A DNA stretch of 64,000 nucleotides from Blautia hansenii DSM 20583. Lineage in GTDB: Bacteria > Bacillota > Clostridia > Lachnospirales > Lachnospiraceae. Location: assembly GCF_002222595.2 (NCBI RefSeq), contig NZ_CP022413.2, forward strand, positions 194,501-258,500. The letters run 5' to 3'. The notes under the pieces were generated by a model, which saw only the letters and a program-made list of their open reading frames with translations, was not told the DNA's origin and did no database searches. A program made the translations under genes and the position numbers. Below are positions 56,167 through 64,000 of the stretch, piece after piece. The stretch's first letter is position 1. The number at the start of each line of letters is the position of its first letter.

Positions 56167-56478
56167 TTACGGTCTGCGGTATCGGTTGCTTTTTTCGATA
56201 TACCAGACATCTAAGCCGGCAAGTATCATCCATGCAATCATCGCATATACAAACCAGTGGCTTGAAAATAAGGGCAAAAATCCTTTTACCAGAAAGATGA
56301 CACCGTTTAAGGTAATGATTCCTCCGATATTGCGGCAAAGAGGGATAATTCGGAGTTTATCCTTCTCTTTTTGCGGCATATTTTTCCATAGGGAAAGATG
56401 AAGGTAGCCTTTTCCAAAGGCAAACCAAAGACCGGCAAAGGTAAATAGGAATCCAAAAAAAATGCAGGTAAAGTCCAT
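56167..56478 (-). CDS. DUF3784-like small membrane protein
   Basis: 103 residues, ATG 56478 behind AAAAGGAGGATC. Three membrane segments (about 3-25, 50-70, 75-95) with a short loop rich in Lys/Arg (KNMPQKEKDKLRI) typical of DUF3784. Sixteen bases after the preceding small membrane gene. Function unknown; may help the ATPases. Confidence 0.75.
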   Translation of the reverse strand: MDFTCIFFGFLFTFAGLWFAFGKGYLHLSLWKNMPQKEKDKLRIIPLCRNIGGIITLNGVIFLVKGFLPLFSSHWFVYAMIAWMILAGLDVWYIEKSNRYRRP

Positions 56479-56493
56479 TGTCTGATCCTCCTT

Positions 56494-56724
56494 TTAGTGA
56501 TAGAAGCGGTTGCTTCGTTTTGTCAGTTTCAAAAGTTTGGTGATAAGTACAATCATAGTGGTAGCAAGAATAACCCAGACCATAGCGCTTACCTGATACC
56601 AAAACTGAAAGATAATCATTCTATATCCAGAGAAATGCCAGCCCAGATAACCGCATAGGATTGTAAATATGGGGTAGGGAGCAAAAAGGATTGCCCCTTT
56701 CAAATCTTTTCGTTTTCTCTTCAA
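56494..56724 (-). CDS. Small two-helix membrane protein
   Basis: About 76 residues if TTG 56724 is the start, six bases after GGGAGGTG; an upstream ATG at 56754 lacks a ribosome site. Basic N-terminus (KRKRKDLKG), then two membrane helices separated by a short loop (FHSGYR-like region) and a basic tail. First gene after the operator at 56829. No family recognised. Confidence 0.65.
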   Translation of the reverse strand: MKRKRKDLKGAILFAPYPIFTILCGYLGWHFSGYRMIIFQFWYQVSAMVWVILATTMIVLITKLLKLTKRSNRFYH

Positions 56725-56828
56725 TTGCAACACCTCCCAATTGGCATGAATCATTACCTTATTTCTGGATACGTTTCTTTGACCACGAAAAGTATATAAA
56801 AAACAGCCGGGGAATCCTATGGCTAAAG

Positions 56829-56850
56829 TCTTGCGATTTTCATGCGATTT
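56829..56850 (-). promoter_or_regulatory. Tandem 11-bp repeats before the small membrane genes
   Basis: Plus strand: TCTTGCGATTT (56829-56839) then TCATGCGATTT (56840-56850). On the minus strand the pair lies about 9 bases upstream of a weak -35 (AGGATT region) and TATACT. The same unit is found at 60154-60175. Confidence 0.6.
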
Positions 56851-56899
56851 GGCAAGAAAATAGACGGGCTGAAACTAAAATGGTCTCAGTCCGCCTTTC

Positions 56900-57406
56900 T
56901 CATAATTCATCATTAAATTTGTAACCAATCCCCCAGATCGTTAAAATGTATGTGGGAGAATCCGGGGCAGGTTCAATCTTTTTTCGCAGTTTCCGGATAA
57001 AAGCCATGATGTTACTGTTATCCAGAAGATAATCCTCCTCCCATACTGCACGATAAATCTGTTCTTTTGTAAATACTTCTCCACGATTCTTAGCAAGAAA
57101 ATATAAAATATCGAATTCCTTTGGTGTCAGGCTGATTTCAGAACCTTTCATCAGGACTTTCCGGCTCCTTGGATGAATTTCCAGATCACCGATCAGAAGT
57201 TCATCCGAGTGTACACCAATAGCCACCTCTGTATCTTCTAAGGCTCCTAATAACAGCGAGGATACTTCTCCGCTTATCATGTCCTGAATACCGGAAATCA
57301 GCTCTTTTGTATAAGCACTTTCCGGCGGTTCCCTTAATAATTTTTCCAAGAGCCAGATTTCAAGGGCATGATCCATGGGAATATAACTGATATTCTTTTT
57401 CATCAT
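56900..57406 (-). CDS. OmpR-type winged-helix regulator lacking a receiver domain
   Basis: 168 residues, ATG 57406 behind AAAGGAGG. The C-terminal 95 residues are a classic trans_reg_C winged helix (ISLTPKEFDILYFLAKNRGE, YIL-x-WGIGYKFN). The first ~75 residues are helical and have no phospho-Asp or acidic pocket. It is encoded between two MgtA homologues. It may bind the tandem 11-bp repeats at 56829 and 60154, as OmpR-class proteins do. Confidence 0.85.
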   Translation of the reverse strand: MMKKNISYIPMDHALEIWLLEKLLREPPESAYTKELISGIQDMISGEVSSLLLGALEDTEVAIGVHSDELLIGDLEIHPRSRKVLMKGSEISLTPKEFDILYFLAKNRGEVFTKEQIYRAVWEEDYLLDNSNIMAFIRKLRKKIEPAPDSPTYILTIWGIGYKFNDEL

Positions 57407-57417
57407 GAGCGCCTCCT

Positions 57418-60081
57418 TTAAATCAACTCTTGATATTTGTTCTTATAAAAATATTTGGTTACGGAACTTAGCAGCATATAGAAAAATGCCACAAGCAGCA
57501 AAAAGGCAAAATACCAAAGCGGTAATTTTGTCAGTCCAAACAGTGATGCCCCGCTGGTAAACGTAAGGGCTGTAAAAGCAAGAATCCCTACCAGAGTGAT
57601 GGAGACGACCGGTGCAGATGCCCTGCTTTGGAGAAATGGGATTTTGGCAGTACGAAGGAAATGCAGGATCAAAACCTGTGTCCACATGGACTCCAAAAAC
57701 CAGCCTGTCTGGAATAAAGCAGCGTACTGAAGTTTCAGGGAAGGATCGGTAAGCTGCAGGTAAGTTGTCCCTCCGCATAGTGCAGGACATAGGAAATAAT
57801 ACAAAAAGAGGAAAGTCACAATATCAAACAGGGAACTGATCGGTCCGAAAGAAAGCATAAACTGTTTCAGTGTCTTGCCGGACCAGTCTCTTGGGGACAG
57901 TATTTCTTCCTCATCTACATTGTCCCAGGGAAGTACGATACACAGTGTATCATATAACAGATTCAGAAGCAGGATCTGGATGGAGGTCATAGGAAGAAAC
58001 GGTAAAAATGCACTGGCACAAATGATGGAAAAAATATTTCCAAAGTTGGAACTTGCAGTGATTTTAATATACTTCAGCATATTGGTAAAAGTCTTTCGCC
58101 CTTCCAGGACACCCTGCTCCAATACATTTAAGTCTTTTTGCAGCAGTACAACATCAGCGGCATCTTTGGCAGCGTCCACTGCTGTATCTACAGAAATTCC
58201 CACATTTGCCTCATTTAGTGCCGGGATGTCGTTGACCCCATCCCCAAGAAATCCAACGGTATGACCATTCTCTTTGAGTGCAGAAACCAGACGCACTTTC
58301 TGACCGGGAGTAAGCTCTGCAAAAACATGGGTTTCTTCTACCAACTTTTTTAGTTCACAGTCTGTCATTTCATCCAGTTGGGTGCCGGTCAGGATATGTT
58401 CCGCAGAGATTCCAACCCGGCGGCAGACGGATAGCGCAATGGCTGCCTGGTCCCCGGTCAGGATCTTCGGGATTACTTTTAATCTCTTCAGTGCTGTTAC
58501 GGATTCGCTTGCCGTCTGTTTTGGGGCATCAAAGAAAGACAGATAACCAACCAAAGTCATATCCTTTTCGTCGTCAGGTGTGATTTCCCTTCGTGTTCCC
58601 ACATGTTTCCGAGCCACAGCAATAACCTTCATCCCATCCTGCAACATTTCCCCTACCACAGAAAATACGCTTTGTCTGGCATCTTTCTCCATGGGAAGTC
58701 GTGTTCCCCGATATTCTACATGACTGCATCGGGAAAGGATGTGTGCAATATCCCCTTTCATAATCAGATGACTGTTTCCGGTACTGTCCTGCACAAGGGT
58801 ACTGACAAACTTACGGGTATAGTCAAAGGGAATTTCATCTTCCTTCTGATATTCTGTTAGAAGCTTGGCATAATGGATTTCCCTGCCTGGCATGGATTTA
58901 CAGGCAAGAATGGCATTGTCAATGGGATTACGGACGCCGGAATGATAGGAGCTGTTCAGATAAGCCAGATCCAGGACCTCAGTATTTTCATTGCCCAGGA
59001 TATCCATATAATATTCCAGCAGGATACTTTCATTGGTCAGTGTTCCTGTTTTATCCATACAAAGCACATCCATGCTTCCAAAGCTCTGCATGGCGTTCAG
59101 ATCTTTGATGATGGTCTGTTTTTTACCCATAGCAAGGCTTCCTTTTGCAAGGCAGGCAGTGATGACCATGGGGAGCATTTCAGGCATCAGCCCTACCGCT
59201 ACAGACAGTGCGAATGCAAAGGATTCCAGCCACTTTCCACCTGTGATTCCCAATATAAGAAATACAATGGGAACCAGAACTGCCATAAACCGGATCATGA
59301 CCCAGGCAATGGAATTAGCTCCTTTTTGAAAAGCATTTTTATCTTCAGAATCCGGTTTGGTAAATCCTCCGTACAGCGTATCCGTTCCTACGGCCAGCAC
59401 AATGCCTTCCCCTTTTCCGCTGATAACTGTGGTCGCCATAAACGCAAGATTTTCCAATTGTGTTATGGGTTCCTGCTCTTTGTAACAAAGTGTACGGCAG
59501 CTCTTTTCCAAAATGGCGCTTTCTCCAGTGATAGCGGCCTGGGAAATGAATAAATCGGTTACCTTTGTCAGCCGGATGTCCGCTGGAACACGATCACCAG
59601 CAGAAAACAGAACCAGATCTCCTACCACTAATTCTTCACCGGGGATTTCTCTTAGTTCTCCATTTCGTCTTACGGTAACCTTTTCGTGAATTAAACGGTC
59701 AAGCTGTGCAGCGGTGCTTTTCGCCCGCAGCTCCTGAATTAAACGGATGATACCGCTGATTACAATCATGGAAAAAATGATAAGGGCAGTAGTAGCGTTC
59801 CGTGTAAAATTAGAGGCCATAAAAACATCCGTAACGAGAGAAACAATACCTAAAATAAATAGAATCACATGAAATGGATTAATAAACGCTCGCCGCAATC
59901 GCTGGATGGTAGTATCCGTTTTACGTTCCTGAAAACTGTTTTTACCATATCTTTCCCGCATTGCATCCACCTGTTCTTTGGATAGCCCAAGGGCAGATGT
60001 ACCAAGATCCCGGCAGATTTCTGGCGGCTTACAGTAAGCGTATTTTTTGATACGGCTGTCAAATAGTGTTGCTTTCGACAA
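57418..60081 (-). CDS. mgtA: Magnesium-translocating P-type ATPase 2
   Basis: 887 residues from TTG 60081 behind AAAGGAGGAAC. P-type IIIB motifs: [59 protein letters not shown]. It aligns with ATPase 1 across its length but is clearly diverged, so this is an old paralog pair and not a recent duplication. It starts the operon and is preceded by the tandem repeats and a TTAGAA dyad. Confidence 0.94.
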   Translation of the reverse strand: MSKATLFDSRIKKYAYCKPPEICRDLGTSALGLSKEQVDAMRERYGKNSFQERKTDTTIQRLRRAFINPFHVILFILGIVSLVTDVFMASNFTRNATTALIIFSMIVISGIIRLIQELRAKSTAAQLDRLIHEKVTVRRNGELREIPGEELVVGDLVLFSAGDRVPADIRLTKVTDLFISQAAITGESAILEKSCRTLCYKEQEPITQLENLAFMATTVISGKGEGIVLAVGTDTLYGGFTKPDSEDKNAFQKGANSIAWVMIRFMAVLVPIVFLILGITGGKWLESFAFALSVAVGLMPEMLPMVITACLAKGSLAMGKKQTIIKDLNAMQSFGSMDVLCMDKTGTLTNESILLEYYMDILGNENTEVLDLAYLNSSYHSGVRNPIDNAILACKSMPGREIHYAKLLTEYQKEDEIPFDYTRKFVSTLVQDSTGNSHLIMKGDIAHILSRCSHVEYRGTRLPMEKDARQSVFSVVGEMLQDGMKVIAVARKHVGTRREITPDDEKDMTLVGYLSFFDAPKQTASESVTALKRLKVIPKILTGDQAAIALSVCRRVGISAEHILTGTQLDEMTDCELKKLVEETHVFAELTPGQKVRLVSALKENGHTVGFLGDGVNDIPALNEANVGISVDTAVDAAKDAADVVLLQKDLNVLEQGVLEGRKTFTNMLKYIKITASSNFGNIFSIICASAFLPFLPMTSIQILLLNLLYDTLCIVLPWDNVDEEEILSPRDWSGKTLKQFMLSFGPISSLFDIVTFLFLYYFLCPALCGGTTYLQLTDPSLKLQYAALFQTGWFLESMWTQVLILHFLRTAKIPFLQSRASAPVVSITLVGILAFTALTFTSGASLFGLTKLPLWYFAFLLLVAFFYMLLSSVTKYFYKNKYQELI

Positions 60082-60153
60082 AAATAGGTTCCTCCTTTCG
60101 TAGTATGAGTAAGAACATTTTAACATAGAGTTGTGAAAATAACAGATTTATAT

Positions 60154-60199
60154 TCTTGCTTTTTTCTTGCGATTCGCTTAGAAGGATTTATTCTAAACG
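60154..60199 (-). promoter_or_regulatory. Tandem 11-bp repeats and adjoining dyad before mgtA 2
   Basis: Plus strand: TCTTGCTTTTT (60154-60164) and TCTTGCGATTC (60165-60175), then CGCTTAGAA (60175-60183) and TTCTAAACG (60191-60199), a dyad with one mismatch. On the minus strand the repeats end eight bases before CTGTTA, 17 bases ahead of TAAAAT. Confidence 0.6.
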
Positions 60200-60263
60200 C
60201 TACGACCTTTTCAGAATAGGTAAAATGTGGTAGAATGAGGAAAAATTATTAGGAGGATGCATT

Positions 60264-60503
60264 ATGGCAAGACGAAAAAAACTGGAAAACACATCTTTGG
60301 AAGAGCAACTGGAGTATGTGGAACAGGAGATTCGTACAAAAGAGTCCGATTTAAAGGAACTGTGTCATAGAGCAAAAGAGATTCGAAAAAAGATAGAAGA
60401 GAAGCAGAAAGATGAGCTGTTTAAGGCTTTGGTAGCATCTGGGAAAACCATTGATGAGGTTATGAGATTTATAAAGGCAACAGGAGAAGATAAAATCGAA
60501 TAA
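60264..60503 (+). CDS. Small coiled-coil protein
   Basis: 79 residues, ATG 60264 behind TTAGGAGGATG. A long charged coiled coil (LEEQLEYVEQEIRTKESDLK to KKIEEKQKDELF) is followed by a short tail (SGKTIDEVMRFIKATGED). Such small coiled-coil proteins are common in clostridial ICEs. Promoter TTTTCA-17-TAGAAT lies upstream. Confidence 0.7.
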   Translation: MARRKKLENTSLEEQLEYVEQEIRTKESDLKELCHRAKEIRKKIEEKQKDELFKALVASGKTIDEVMRFIKATGEDKIE

Positions 60504-60518
60504 AATAAATGAAAGATG

Positions 60519-60553
60519 CCGTTGAGGGGAGTGAATCTGCAACGGTGTTTTTT
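60519..60553 (+). terminator. Terminator
   Basis: CCGTTG (60519-60524) pairs with CAACGG (60540-60545), then a T-run. Confidence 0.8.
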
Positions 60554-60822
60554 ATGGTCAGCTGAAATACAGATGATTTTCATAGATCACAATCACCGTT
60601 ACCTTGGAAAGGAATATGTAGTGGTTCGAAGTTGTGTCTTTGCATTTGTAATTCGCAGATTTAATATATACTGCGTGGAAGTTAAGCCATTGTAGTGTCT
60701 AAAACTACGGATAACTCAGATGGTGCTTAGACGTATGTGATAGTTAATGAAGTGTTTGTGCCTGAAAAAATTGTTGAGGGTATACCTAGTTGTTTGAAAG
60801 TATGAAAAAAGTGAATAGGGTA
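60554..60822. other. Non-coding gap
   Basis: A 40-codon ORF at 60573-60695 lacks a ribosome site and shows no likeness to anything nearby, so I do not call it. No repeats or promoter are convincing. Confidence 0.4.
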
Positions 60823-60864
60823 AAAAATACCGTTACAGATTAATCTTTGTAATGGTATTTTTTG
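60823..60864. terminator. Terminator hairpin after the response regulator
   Basis: TACCGTTACA and TTGTAATGGTA arms flanked by A-run and T-run, so it can act on both strands. Confidence 0.85.
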
Positions 60865-60876
60865 TGTGAATTTATT

Positions 60877-61551
60877 CTAACGGTGTAATTTATAACCTAT
60901 TCCCCATACAGTATCGATATAAGGGGCTTGGTTTCCTATATGCTCTAGCTTTTTTCTTAGTTTGCTTATATGGACATTGAGAGTATTATCATCTGAAATA
61001 TAATCTTTTCCCCAAATAAGTTGATATAAAGATTCCTTTGTAAAAGTCTGTTTTGGATGTTTGATTAGTAGCTGTAAGAGGTTATATTCGGTAGTAGTCA
61101 GAGAAAGCTCTGTGTTATTTACAAGTACTTTGTGATCATCCACATTTATGCGAATATCTTTAAAGGAATATTCCGTTTGGGGACTTTCGCTGCAACGGCG
61201 CAAAACACTTTCTATTCGTGCGAGAACTTCTTCATGATAAAAAGGTTTAGTTATATAATCATCTGCACCGGATCGGAGAAGGTTTATACGAATCTCAGGC
61301 TGATTTTTGGCAGATATAACAATAACTGGAATAGAATTGTTGTGTTTTTTTAGGTGAAATAGTATTTTTTCACCAGGCAAATCGGGAAGCATCAAATCTA
61401 ATAACATTAAATCATATTTTTTAGAGGAAAGAGCTTCAATTGCTTCTATCCCATTGTGATATGCTGAAACATTGTAATGGTTTCTTTTTAATAATTCTGT
61501 AAGAATAAAGCAAATTTCTTTATCATCTTCTACTAATAATATATTAATCAT
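60877..61551 (-). CDS. OmpR-family response regulator without adjacent kinase
   Basis: 224 residues from ATG 61551 behind AAAGGAG. Receiver domain: NILLVEDDKEICF, LMLLDLMLPDLPGEK (phospho-Asp), DYITKPF. C-terminal winged helix: LSLTTTEYNLLQLLIKHPKQTF, ISDDNTLNVHISKLRKKLEHIG. Divergent from a BcrAB-like ABC pair, the usual layout of peptide-sensing resistance modules, but no histidine kinase lies in the window. It probably controls system 3. Confidence 0.93.
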   Translation of the reverse strand: MINILLVEDDKEICFILTELLKRNHYNVSAYHNGIEAIEALSSKKYDLMLLDLMLPDLPGEKILFHLKKHNNSIPVIVISAKNQPEIRINLLRSGADDYITKPFYHEEVLARIESVLRRCSESPQTEYSFKDIRINVDDHKVLVNNTELSLTTTEYNLLQLLIKHPKQTFTKESLYQLIWGKDYISDDNTLNVHISKLRKKLEHIGNQAPYIDTVWGIGYKLHR

Positions 61552-61772
61552 AATAAACTCCTTTGGTAATAGGTATGGTAAAAATACTAACATGATTTGT
61601 AATTTCATACAAGTTACTGTTTTAAATAATTTGAAGGTTTCATAGGCGAGTGGGAAAATATAAAGATAAATTTATAATTTTATGGAAATTTAAGAACTGA
61701 TTTAAGAGAAATGTTAGAATTAGACATTATCATTATCGTTATAGGATTTAAGAAACGAGGGAAGTGATTAGA

Positions 61773-62702
61773 ATGAAAGAACCCGAAAAAATATTGGAAG
61801 CAAAAGATATTTGTAAAGCATACGGAAAAAATATGGTACTTAATCAGGTAAATCTTACGATAAAAGCAGGCGAGATATATGGACTGGTTGGAGAAAATGG
61901 TGCAGGAAAAAGTAGCCTGATGAAAGTTATTACAGGACTAACAAAGCCGACTTCAGGTGAGATAAGTTTATTTGGTAAAAAAAATCTTGAAGATGAAAGA
62001 AATAAGATAGGATGTTTAATTGAAAATCCAGCTTTGTATATGGACATGACAGCACGCCAAAATTTGGAGATCCAGCGTACTCAACGGGGAATTCCAGGAA
62101 AAAGTAGTATTGATGAAGTTCTGGAAATAATGGATTTAAAGGACGCTGGAAATAAAAGAGTGAAGGCTTTTTCTTTAGGGATGAAACAGCGATTAGGAAT
62201 TGCAATTGCATTGCTTGGTCGCCCACAGTTGCTAATTTTAGATGAACCAATAAATGGCTTAGATCCAACCAAAATTATTTATGTGCGAGAAGTCTTAAAG
62301 AATATGAATGAAGAAGATGGTACAACGATACTTATATCCAGTCATATTTTGCCAGAGTTACATCAACTTGCAACTGTATATGGATTTATACATCATGGAA
62401 AAATGTTACAACAGATCACAGATAAAGAATTAGATGAGAAATGTCGTCGTCATGTTCATATCGAAGTAGACAATGTGGAAAAGGCTAGTTGTATTTTAGA
62501 TGAGAGGTATCCAGAAAGTCAAATAAAAGTTTATTTAAGAAATGTGATTAAGGTATTTGGTTATAATAAAAATATTTCTGATATAACAAAAGAATTAGTA
62601 TATGGAGGAGTTGGTGTAGAAAAAATAGGATATGAAGGAGAAGACTTAGAAGAGTATTACACAAATCTATTATCGGAGGTGAAATCGAATGAGACAGCTT
62701 AA
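61773..62702 (+). CDS. ABC transporter ATPase (BcrA-like)
   Basis: 309 residues from ATG 61773 behind GAGGGAAGTG. GENGAGKSSLMKV (Walker A), FSLGMKQRLGIA (signature), LLILDEPINGLDP (Walker B), and a C-terminal extension. This class energises bacitracin or lantibiotic resistance and export pumps. Its stop overlaps the permease start by 14 bases. Likely immunity or export for the peptide at 63562. Confidence 0.92.
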   Translation: MKEPEKILEAKDICKAYGKNMVLNQVNLTIKAGEIYGLVGENGAGKSSLMKVITGLTKPTSGEISLFGKKNLEDERNKIGCLIENPALYMDMTARQNLEIQRTQRGIPGKSSIDEVLEIMDLKDAGNKRVKAFSLGMKQRLGIAIALLGRPQLLILDEPINGLDPTKIIYVREVLKNMNEEDGTTILISSHILPELHQLATVYGFIHHGKMLQQITDKELDEKCRRHVHIEVDNVEKASCILDERYPESQIKVYLRNVIKVFGYNKNISDITKELVYGGVGVEKIGYEGEDLEEYYTNLLSEVKSNETA

Positions 62703-63498
62703 AGCAGAGTACTATAAAATGAAATATTCGCGAGCCTCGAAGTGGGTTTTAGTATTTATGGCATTTATTTTTTTTATACCGTTCGTTGTGGGAAATGATA
62801 CATTGTTTATGACTTTTGGTGATTATAGAAATATAGATAGCATTGGTTGGATTTGCTACATAGACGACATGAATAATGTAAAAGCTGCAGAAATCGCAAG
62901 ATTTGCATTATCAATTAATTTTTTTTCTTGGATTGGATTAATTGTCTATATTACGACAATGGTATCTGCAGAATTTCATCAAGGAACAATAAGAGCTTCT
63001 GTCGTATATGGGATAAATCGAACCAAATTATTTTTAAGTAAATTACTGGTGATAAATGTTTACTTTTTTATTCTCTATTATATTGTGGAAACTGCATTAG
63101 GCTTAGGATTAGCATGGAAGTATGGTTTTCATTATAAAGGTGAGGAATTTTTGATTTTTATCGGAATGGTTACCTTAAATATGATAGCTATGATTGGAAT
63201 GGAAGCTGTGGCGGTTTTGATTACGGTTTTAGTAAAGAATACAGGAATTGTGGCAGCTTTATCATGTGTATATTTCTTTGCAGGTGCGATTACTTATCCT
63301 ATGGTATATGAGAATTTTCAAAATCAATCAGTGCTTCTTAAAGCATTTTGTGTTATGAACCCGACCACTTATATGTATAATATTTGTGGATATCGGATGA
63401 CAAATGGGATTGTTGTTGGAACTATTATGTATGGTATGGGTGCGTGCCTGGTGGGGATAGTTTTAATGCATTTTGCATTGAAACGTCAAGAACTTTAA
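62689..63498 (+). CDS. ABC-2 type permease
   Basis: 269 residues, ATG 62689 behind ATCGGAGGTG. Six membrane segments: about 18-38, 85-105, 120-140, 155-180, 190-210, 235-260. EFHQGTIRASVVYGINRTKLFLSK is the typical cytoplasmic loop of ABC-2 permeases. Pairs with the ATPase at 61773. Confidence 0.9.
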   Translation: MRQLKAEYYKMKYSRASKWVLVFMAFIFFIPFVVGNDTLFMTFGDYRNIDSIGWICYIDDMNNVKAAEIARFALSINFFSWIGLIVYITTMVSAEFHQGTIRASVVYGINRTKLFLSKLLVINVYFFILYYIVETALGLGLAWKYGFHYKGEEFLIFIGMVTLNMIAMIGMEAVAVLITVLVKNTGIVAALSCVYFFAGAITYPMVYENFQNQSVLLKAFCVMNPTTYMYNICGYRMTNGIVVGTIMYGMGACLVGIVLMHFALKRQEL

Positions 63499-63504
63499 TT
63501 TGTG

Positions 63505-63531
63505 TTTCAAGTAGCTCTTACTACTTTGAAA
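63505..63531 (+). other. Hairpin before precursor D
   Basis: TTTCAAGTAG and CTACTTTGAAA pair around CTCTTA. No T-run; it could be a processing site separating ABC and precursor transcripts. Confidence 0.5.
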
Positions 63532-63561
63532 TAAATAAATATTTTACAGGAGGATATTGCA

Positions 63562-63669
63562 ATGAAGTGGATTAACAAAGCATCAGAGGACAAAAGTACA
63601 AGAATCTGCTGGGTTTACAATGATAAAGGTTGTGGATCTAAAAAGGCTACATGTGTAATTCGTTACTAA
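63562..63669 (+). CDS. RiPP precursor peptide D (system 3)
   Basis: 35 residues, ATG 63562, eight bases after AGGAGG. It begins MKWINKASEDKSTRICW; Cys at 16, 24 and 31, basic overall, ending CVIRY. A terminator follows and then a radical SAM maturase gene begins. No similarity to precursors A, B or C apart from Cys content. The crosslink type is unknown. Confidence 0.75.
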   Translation: MKWINKASEDKSTRICWVYNDKGCGSKKATCVIRY

Positions 63670-63687
63670 AGATATTTGTAGTCAGTA

Positions 63688-63728
63688 AAGGAAAATGTGC
63701 TCAGCAATATGCTGGGCACATTTTCCTT
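63688..63728 (+). terminator. Terminator after precursor D
   Basis: AAGGAAAATGTGC (63688-63700) pairs with GCACATTTTCCTT (63716-63728), with an inner CAGCA/TGCTG stem. Confidence 0.88.
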
Positions 63729-63778
63729 ATTGCAAAGAACACTGTGAAAACAAGAGATTAAGAAAAGAGGATATAATA

Positions 63779-64000
63779 ATGAAATTATCAAGATACAATA
63801 TAGAGAAAAAAGAAGATAAAAGTTGTTTGATTTATAATACGGTCACATCTGCAATACTGGAATTAGATACTGATTATGAAAAAACATATTATGAAATGAA
63901 AGAAGGGAAAAAATGTTCAAAGCCTGATTTAGAGTCAGCATTATTAGAGGGTGGTATGCTAGTTGAAGATGATAAAGATGAATTTGCAGAATTGCTTATA
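63779..64000 (+). CDS. Radical SAM peptide maturase, N-terminal part (cut by window edge)
   Basis: 74 codons from ATG 63779 behind AAAAGAGGATA, open to the last base. KLSRYNIEKKEDKSCLIYNT and LLEGGMLVEDD match in place and character KFSKFNLIIKEGNKRVLFNT and LKKGIIVDD at the start of maturase E, the winged recognition region that precedes the radical SAM domain. The catalytic part lies beyond the window. Confidence 0.75.
   Translation, partial: MKLSRYNIEKKEDKSCLIYNTVTSAILELDTDYEKTYYEMKEGKKCSKPDLESALLEGGMLVEDDKDEFAELLI

Noticed and set aside
60573..60695. 40-codon ORF in the gap after the coiled-coil gene
   Set aside because: No ribosome site, no recognisable features; equally likely by chance.

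Overview
The window looks like chromosome of a low-to-mid GC Gram-positive gut anaerobe, most probably a Lachnospiraceae (Blautia / Ruminococcus / Dorea-like). The signs are AGGAGG-type ribosome sites, frequent GTG/TTG starts, a SpoVT-type regulator, Tn916-like small regulators, and a strong accessory load of radical SAM peptide systems. No rRNA, tRNA, CRISPR array or insertion sequence was seen. The genus is an inference.

Positions 1-5545 are ordinary chromosome: the 3' part of an MTA/SAH nucleosidase gene, a two-helix membrane protein, a CDF cation exporter, a pRiA4b ORF-3-like protein and guaA. Immediately after the guaA stop codon a minus-strand tyrosine integrase and a DUF3173 protein mark the left end of a large integrative element that uses the 3' end of guaA as its site. 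No right end is visible, so everything from about 5.55 kb to the edge is probably element DNA. No relaxase, coupling protein or type IV secretion ATPase lies in the window. The element backbone has a replication/recombination block (7.8-19.2 kb: YqaJ nuclease, RecD2-like helicase, a probable annealing or ssDNA protein, CHC2 primase-like protein, sortase B, ParM/ParR-like pair, XRE repressor, sigma-like and HTH proteins). A second DNA block lies on the minus strand (38.6-52.7 kb: NAD ligase, methyltransferase, AbrB regulator, VWA metalloprotein with a MoxR-like AAA+ partner, SSB), with a plus-strand insert holding a LexA-box-driven Y-family polymerase and an SRAP protein. The three main operons of these blocks each start with a similar promoter plus terminator-bearing leader, which suggests common attenuation control.

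The cargo is dominated by peptide modification. System 1 (19.4-31.8 kb) has two unreported paralogous precursor genes with identical C-x6-C-x3-C spacing, four radical SAM/SPASM enzymes, an ABC exporter, a cytoplasmic subtilisin-like protease, two LytTR response regulators, an AgrC-like kinase, an XRE regulator and a secreted zinc phospholipase C. System 2 (31.8-35.5 kb) has a different radical SAM maturase, a DUF3592-like protein, an ABC exporter and an 86-residue peptide with eleven cysteines, nine of them exactly five residues apart. System 3 (60.9 kb to the edge) has an orphan response regulator, a BcrAB-like ABC pair, a 35-residue three-cysteine precursor, a terminator, and the first 74 codons of a radical SAM maturase related to that of system 2.

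Other cargo is an ADP-ribosyltransferase/NADAR group (37.0-38.5 kb) that resembles a toxin-antitoxin module, and a magnesium-transport operon (53.0-60.1 kb). The transport operon holds two MgtA-type P-type ATPases, a 59-residue membrane peptide, a proline-containing 23-codon leader peptide in front of one ATPase, and a winged-helix regulator without a receiver domain. Tandem 11-bp repeats that this regulator may bind occur at two promoters.
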